Shown: one piece after another, positions 45,950 through 49,614 of the stretch | Numbering within the stretch: position 1 is the stretch's first letter | How the letters are laid out: each line of letters begins with the position of its first letter | Assembly: GCA_013289695.1 (NCBI GenBank) | Contig: JABCZK010000034.1 | Coordinates: 1 to 49,614, forward strand | DNA from: Acidobacteriota bacterium | GTDB taxonomy: Bacteria; Acidobacteriota; Terriglobia; Acidiferrales; UBA7541 | DNA length: 49,614 nt | Reading direction: 5' to 3' | Notes under the pieces: generated by a model | Told to the model about the DNA's origin: nothing | The model's database searches: none | Seen by the model: the letters and a program-made list of their open reading frames with translations, nothing else | Program-made: the position numbers and the translations under genes

Positions 45950-48358
45950 TCAATTGGTTAGTTCATTGTCCTGCGCGACGTCCGCACCGAACTCGGGTTC
46001 GACTCCAGCAACCGGTGGGTGGCCGGGAATCGGCAGCGGGTGCTCCAGCGCAATCTGCAGAACGTCGTCCATGGACTCGACGAAATGGATGGACATCTGC
46101 GACTGGATGTCCGGCGGGATATCCGCCAGATCTTTTTCATTGTCCTTCGGCAGAATAATCGTGCGCAGGCCGAGGCGGTGCGCCGCCAGCAGCTTTTCCT
46201 TCACTCCGCCGATGGGCAGCACCTTGCCGCGCAAGGTGATTTCGCCGGTCATGGCGATATCGCAGCGTACCGGAATTTTCGTCAACGCGCTGACGATTGA
46301 GGTGCAAATGGTGATGCCGGCCGAAGGACCGTCTTTCGGTATCGCGCCTTCCGGGACGTGCATGTGAATGTCCAGGTGGCGGTAGAAATCCTTGGGCAGG
46401 CTGAAAAGATGGCTGCGCGAGCGAATGTAGCTCATTGCGGCCTGCGCCGATTCCTGCATCACGTCGCCGAGTTTGCCCGTAAGCGTCAGGCGGCCACGGC
46501 CCTGCATCAAGGTGGCTTCCGTCGAGAGCACTTCGCCGCCGACTTCGGTCCAGGCGAGACCGGTCGTGAGACCGATTTCGTTCTTCTTCTCCGCGAGGAA
46601 GTCGCGATACTTCAAGATTCCGAGATAGTCGTTCAGGTTCGCCGGAGTCACTTCCACGGCGACGTCCTTGCCTTCCGTGACGACTTTGCGCGCGACCTTC
46701 CGCGAAATGTTGGCCAGTTCGCGATTCAGGTTGCGCACGCCGGCTTCGCGCGTGTAATGGCGAATGGTGCTCTTGATGGCGTCGTCCGTGATTTTCAACT
46801 GATTCTTCGCCAGGCCCGTCGCTTCCAGCTGCTTGGGGATCAGATAGCGGGTGGCGATCTGATATTTTTCGTGTTCGGTGTAGCCCGGAATACGCAGCAC
46901 TTCCATGCGATCCTGCAGCGGTTGCGGAATGGTGTGCAGCACGTTGGCGGTGCACACGAACATGACTTTCGATAGATCGTATTCCACGTCGAGGTAATGG
47001 TCGGTGAAAGCGTGATTCAGTTCGGGATCCAGCACTTCCATCAACGCCGCGGACGGATCGCCGCGGAAATCCATGGACATCTTGTCCACTTCGTCCAGCA
47101 CGAATACGGGATTCGTGGTGCCGGCCTTGCGCATCATCTGAATGATCTGCCCGGGCAGGGCGCCGATATAGGTGCGGCGGTGACCGCGAATTTCAGCCTC
47201 GTCGCGCACGCCGCCCAGCGACACGCGCACGAACTTCCGTCCCGTGGCGCGACCGATGGACATTGCGAGAGAAGTCTTGCCCACGCCTGGAGGCCCGAGG
47301 AAGCAAAGTATGGAGCCCTTGGGATTCTTCACCAGCTGGCGAACGGCGAGATACTCGAGAATGCGGTCCTTAATCTTGTCCAGACCGTAATGATCTTCGG
47401 AGAGAATTACTTCGGCGCGCTTGATGTCGCGAATTTCCTTTGAACGCTTTTTCCAGGGCACCGCCAGCAGCCAGTCCAAATAATTCCGCGATACCGTGGA
47501 TTCCGCGGACATCGGCGGCATCATTTCCAGACGCTTAAGCTCCTGCATAGCCTTTTCCTGCGGCCCTTCGGGCATGCCGGAAGTCTCGATTTTCTTCTTC
47601 AGCTGCTCGATTTCGTTTGCCTCGCCGCGGCCCAGTTCCTTCTGAATGGCCTTCAGCTTTTCGTTGAGGTAATACTCTTTCTGGGCGCGTTCCATCTGGC
47701 GCTTCACGCGCGTATTGATCGAGCGATCCACGTTCAGTTTTTCGATTTCCACTTCCAGAATGTCCGCGATGCGGTTCAAGCGTTCCAGCGGCTCGAAAAG
47801 TTCCAGCAGCTCCTGCTTTTCTTCCACCGGGATCTGGAGGTTTGCGGAGATCGCATCGGAAAGCTTGCCGGCATCTTCCACGCGCACGGCTGCGATCATA
47901 GTGTCGTAGTTCAGGCTCTGCGAGAGCTTCACATACTGCTCGAACAGCCCGGTGACGCGCTCGGAAGCCTGTTGCAGCTGCGGGGAAGGTTCGGACTTGG
48001 AAGTGACCACCCGGATCGAAGCGCGGAAAAAGCCTTCGTCGCTGGTGATCTGCACGATCTTGGCGCGCTCGGTGCCTTCCACCAGCACCTTGATATTGCC
48101 GTCGGGTAGCTTCACGCTCTGCACGATGTTCGCGAGCGTGCCCACTTGATAGATTTCTTCCGGTTTGGGATCGTCCACCGACGCGTCGTGCTGCGTGACC
48201 AGGAAAATCTTCTTGTCGCCGGCCAGCGCGTCTTCCAGCGCGCGCACGGACGCTTCCCGGCCCACGATGAACGGGTGCATCATCTCCGGGAAAATCACCA
48301 TTTCCCGCACCGGCATCATAGGTACGCGCTTGATTTCGCCTTTTTCGCGATTGAACAT
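45950..48358 (-). CDS. lon: ATP-dependent protease Lon
   Basis: The 802 residues show the LON substrate-binding domain ([20 protein letters not shown]), a coiled-coil region, the AAA+ module (Walker [21 protein letters not shown], Walker [11 protein letters not shown]), and the C-terminal protease domain with catalytic Ser in [11 protein letters not shown] and Lys in [13 protein letters not shown]. Lon degrades misfolded and some regulatory proteins in the cytosol. It starts 24 bases after clpX, matching the common clpX-lon order. Confidence 0.98.
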   Translation of the reverse strand: MFNREKGEIKRVPMMPVREMVIFPEMMHPFIVGREASVRALEDALAGDKKIFLVTQHDASVDDPKPEEIYQVGTLANIVQSVKLPDGNIKVLVEGTERAKIVQITSDEGFFRASIRVVTSKSEPSPQLQQASERVTGLFEQYVKLSQSLNYDTMIAAVRVEDAGKLSDAISANLQIPVEEKQELLELFEPLERLNRIADILEVEIEKLNVDRSINTRVKRQMERAQKEYYLNEKLKAIQKELGRGEANEIEQLKKKIETSGMPEGPQEKAMQELKRLEMMPPMSAESTVSRNYLDWLLAVPWKKRSKEIRDIKRAEVILSEDHYGLDKIKDRILEYLAVRQLVKNPKGSILCFLGPPGVGKTSLAMSIGRATGRKFVRVSLGGVRDEAEIRGHRRTYIGALPGQIIQMMRKAGTTNPVFVLDEVDKMSMDFRGDPSAALMEVLDPELNHAFTDHYLDVEYDLSKVMFVCTANVLHTIPQPLQDRMEVLRIPGYTEHEKYQIATRYLIPKQLEATGLAKNQLKITDDAIKSTIRHYTREAGVRNLNRELANISRKVARKVVTEGKDVAVEVTPANLNDYLGILKYRDFLAEKKNEIGLTTGLAWTEVGGEVLSTEATLMQGRGRLTLTGKLGDVMQESAQAAMSYIRSRSHLFSLPKDFYRHLDIHMHVPEGAIPKDGPSAGITICTSIVSALTKIPVRCDIAMTGEITLRGKVLPIGGVKEKLLAAHRLGLRTIILPKDNEKDLADIPPDIQSQMSIHFVESMDDVLQIALEHPLPIPGHPPVAGVEPEFGADVAQDNELTN

Positions 48359-48382
48359 CGAGTCTTTTTTTCTCCCGGTACG

Positions 48383-49614
48383 TTAGCCCGCTTTTTCCAG
48401 CAGGCTCCAGTTGATTTCGCGTCCCTTGACCATGTCCGCCGTGACCACGAAGTCGCGCAACTTACGCTGCGCCGGCAGGTGATACATCATTTCCAGCATC
48501 AAATCTTCCAGAATCATGCGCAGGCCGCGCGCGCCCACTTTGCGCTGCAGCGCAAGTTCCGCCACCGTATCCAGCGCGTCGTCCGTGAAGCGCAGCCGCA
48601 CATTTTCAAACTCAAAGAGCCGCTGATATTGCCGCACCAACGCGTTCTTCGGCTCGGTGAGAATCCGCACCAGGGCCGATTTATCCAGATCGCTCAGCAC
48701 GCCCACCACCGGCAAGCGCCCCACAAATTCCGGGATCAAGCCGTAGCGGATCAGATCAGTGGGCTGCGCCTGTTCCAGCATTTCGATATTGCGCCGCGAT
48801 GCGGTCGTAACCTGCGCATCGGCCTGGAACCCCAGCGATTTATGACCCACGCGCCGTTCGATAATTTTCTCGAGCCCCACGAAAGCCCCGCCGCAGATGA
48901 ACAGGATGTTGGTCGTATCCACCGGCGTAAATTCCTGATGCGGGTGCTTGCGTCCGCCCTGCGGCGGCACGTTGGCTACTGTGCCTTCCAGAATCTTCAG
49001 CAGCGCCTGTTGCACACCTTCACCGGAAACGTCGCGGGTAATCGAAGGGTTTTCGTCCTTCTTCGATATCTTGTCAATCTCGTCTATGTATATGATGCCT
49101 TGCTGAGCCTTTTGGACGTCTCCATCCGCGGCTTGCAGCAGTTTCAAAATAATGTTCTCGACGTCTTCGCCGACGTAACCGGCTTCGGTGAGCGTCGTAG
49201 CGTCCACTATCGCGAACGGCACATCCAGCATGCGCGACAGCGTCTGCGCCATCAGCGTCTTGCCGGTTCCCGTGGGACCTACGAGCAAAATGTTTGACTT
49301 CGCCAGTTCCACGTCGCCCGGCTGCTTGTTCAGGAAAATGCGCTTGTAATGGTTGTAAACCGCAACCGCCAGCTTCTTTTTGGTCTTGTCTTGCCCGATG
49401 ACGTAACCATCCAGGAAGGCCTTGATCTCGGGAGGGCGCGGCAGACGCCGGTTGGCCGGGCTGGACTGCTCGCGCTTCTCGTCTTCGAGAATCTGCTGGC
49501 AGACGCCCACGCACTCGTTGCAAATGTACGAACGCGGATATTCCGATGGAGAACTGATCAGCTTCTCCACCTGCTCCTGCGTTTTATGGCAGAAGGAACA
49601 GCGTAACGGCTCTT
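48383..49614 (-). CDS. clpX: ATP-dependent Clp protease ATP-binding subunit ClpX (5' end cut by window)
   Basis: The frame is open to the window edge and begins mid-gene with [20 protein letters not shown]. The Cys4 zinc domain is CSFC then CNECVGVC. The AAA+ part has Walker [16 protein letters not shown], the pore loop [11 protein letters not shown], Walker [11 protein letters not shown] and the sensor and arginine-finger region [13 protein letters not shown]. ClpX unfolds substrates for ClpP. Only a few N-terminal codons are missing. clpP would be expected just outside the window. Confidence 0.97.
   Translation of the reverse strand, partial: EPLRCSFCHKTQEQVEKLISSPSEYPRSYICNECVGVCQQILEDEKREQSSPANRRLPRPPEIKAFLDGYVIGQDKTKKKLAVAVYNHYKRIFLNKQPGDVELAKSNILLVGPTGTGKTLMAQTLSRMLDVPFAIVDATTLTEAGYVGEDVENIILKLLQAADGDVQKAQQGIIYIDEIDKISKKDENPSITRDVSGEGVQQALLKILEGTVANVPPQGGRKHPHQEFTPVDTTNILFICGGAFVGLEKIIERRVGHKSLGFQADAQVTTASRRNIEMLEQAQPTDLIRYGLIPEFVGRLPVVGVLSDLDKSALVRILTEPKNALVRQYQRLFEFENVRLRFTDDALDTVAELALQRKVGARGLRMILEDLMLEMMYHLPAQRKLRDFVVTADMVKGREINWSLLEKAG

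Noticed and set aside
48146..49297. A 383-codon plus-strand frame over lon and clpX
   Set aside because: It is antisense to two genes with complete family motifs; His/Arg/Gln-rich composition marks it as a shadow.

Overview
The window looks like a piece of a chromosome from an Acidobacteriota (Terriglobia-like) bacterium. That placement is an inference from general features: GC-rich DNA with strong G/C third positions, a Ser/Thr kinase fused to a TolB-type propeller whose N-terminus is typical of acidobacterial kinases, DUF4382 and DUF4097 secreted proteins, and a gene for a four-helix-bundle (23S IVP-type) protein. No rRNA, tRNA, CRISPR array or intact insertion sequence was seen.

Layout. 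(1) 1-17225, plus strand: the 3' end of tuf, then an almost complete S10-spc-alpha ribosomal superoperon: rpsJ, rplC, rplD, rplW, rplB, an extra ORF, rpsS, rplV, rpsC, rplP, rpmC, rpsQ, rplN, rplX, rplE, rpsN, rpsH, rplF, rplR, rpsE, rpmD, rplO, secY, adk, map, infA, rpmJ, rpsM, rpsK, rpsD, rpoA, rplQ. It ends at a strong intrinsic terminator. Two things break the textbook order: a basic, histone-H1-like small ORF between rplB and rpsS, and palindromic repeats in several gaps. (2) 17226-21630: a repeat cluster, then minus-strand guaB, a VanZ-like gene and an M61 peptidase gene. (3) 21631-31484: a YheT-type hydrolase; a minus-strand pair of a kinase-propeller protein and a Tat-exported M24 peptidase; a DUF4382 lipoprotein; a DUF962 membrane protein; two unrecognised small proteins; a DUF4097 protein. 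(4) 31570-43114: secA divergent from mrp, each with a good sigma70-like promoter; then gamma-carbonic anhydrase, a repeat-flanked four-helix-bundle gene, hisS, aspS, a small membrane protein, mutL and cmk, all on the plus strand. (5) 43193-49614, minus strand: clpX (cut by the window end), lon, rho and an EAL-HDOD gene interrupted by two in-frame stops.

How the parts fit. Region 1 builds the ribosome, the Sec channel and the RNA polymerase alpha subunit. Region 4 adds the SecA motor, two aminoacyl-tRNA synthetases and mismatch repair. Region 5 holds ATP-dependent proteolysis and transcription termination. The accessory genes are mostly envelope or signalling proteins.

Most worth a second look: the four-helix-bundle gene bounded by near-perfect inverted repeats, with a solo copy of the same repeat between rpsJ and rplC; the basic Cys-containing ORF embedded in the S10 operon; the EAL-HDOD reading frame that stays intact for 412 codons apart from TGA and TAG stops, each followed at once by a possible restart codon; and two families of short palindromes in ribosomal-operon gaps. 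Starts were chosen by eye from Shine-Dalgarno spacing and family N-termini. Family assignments come from motif recognition, without database searches.
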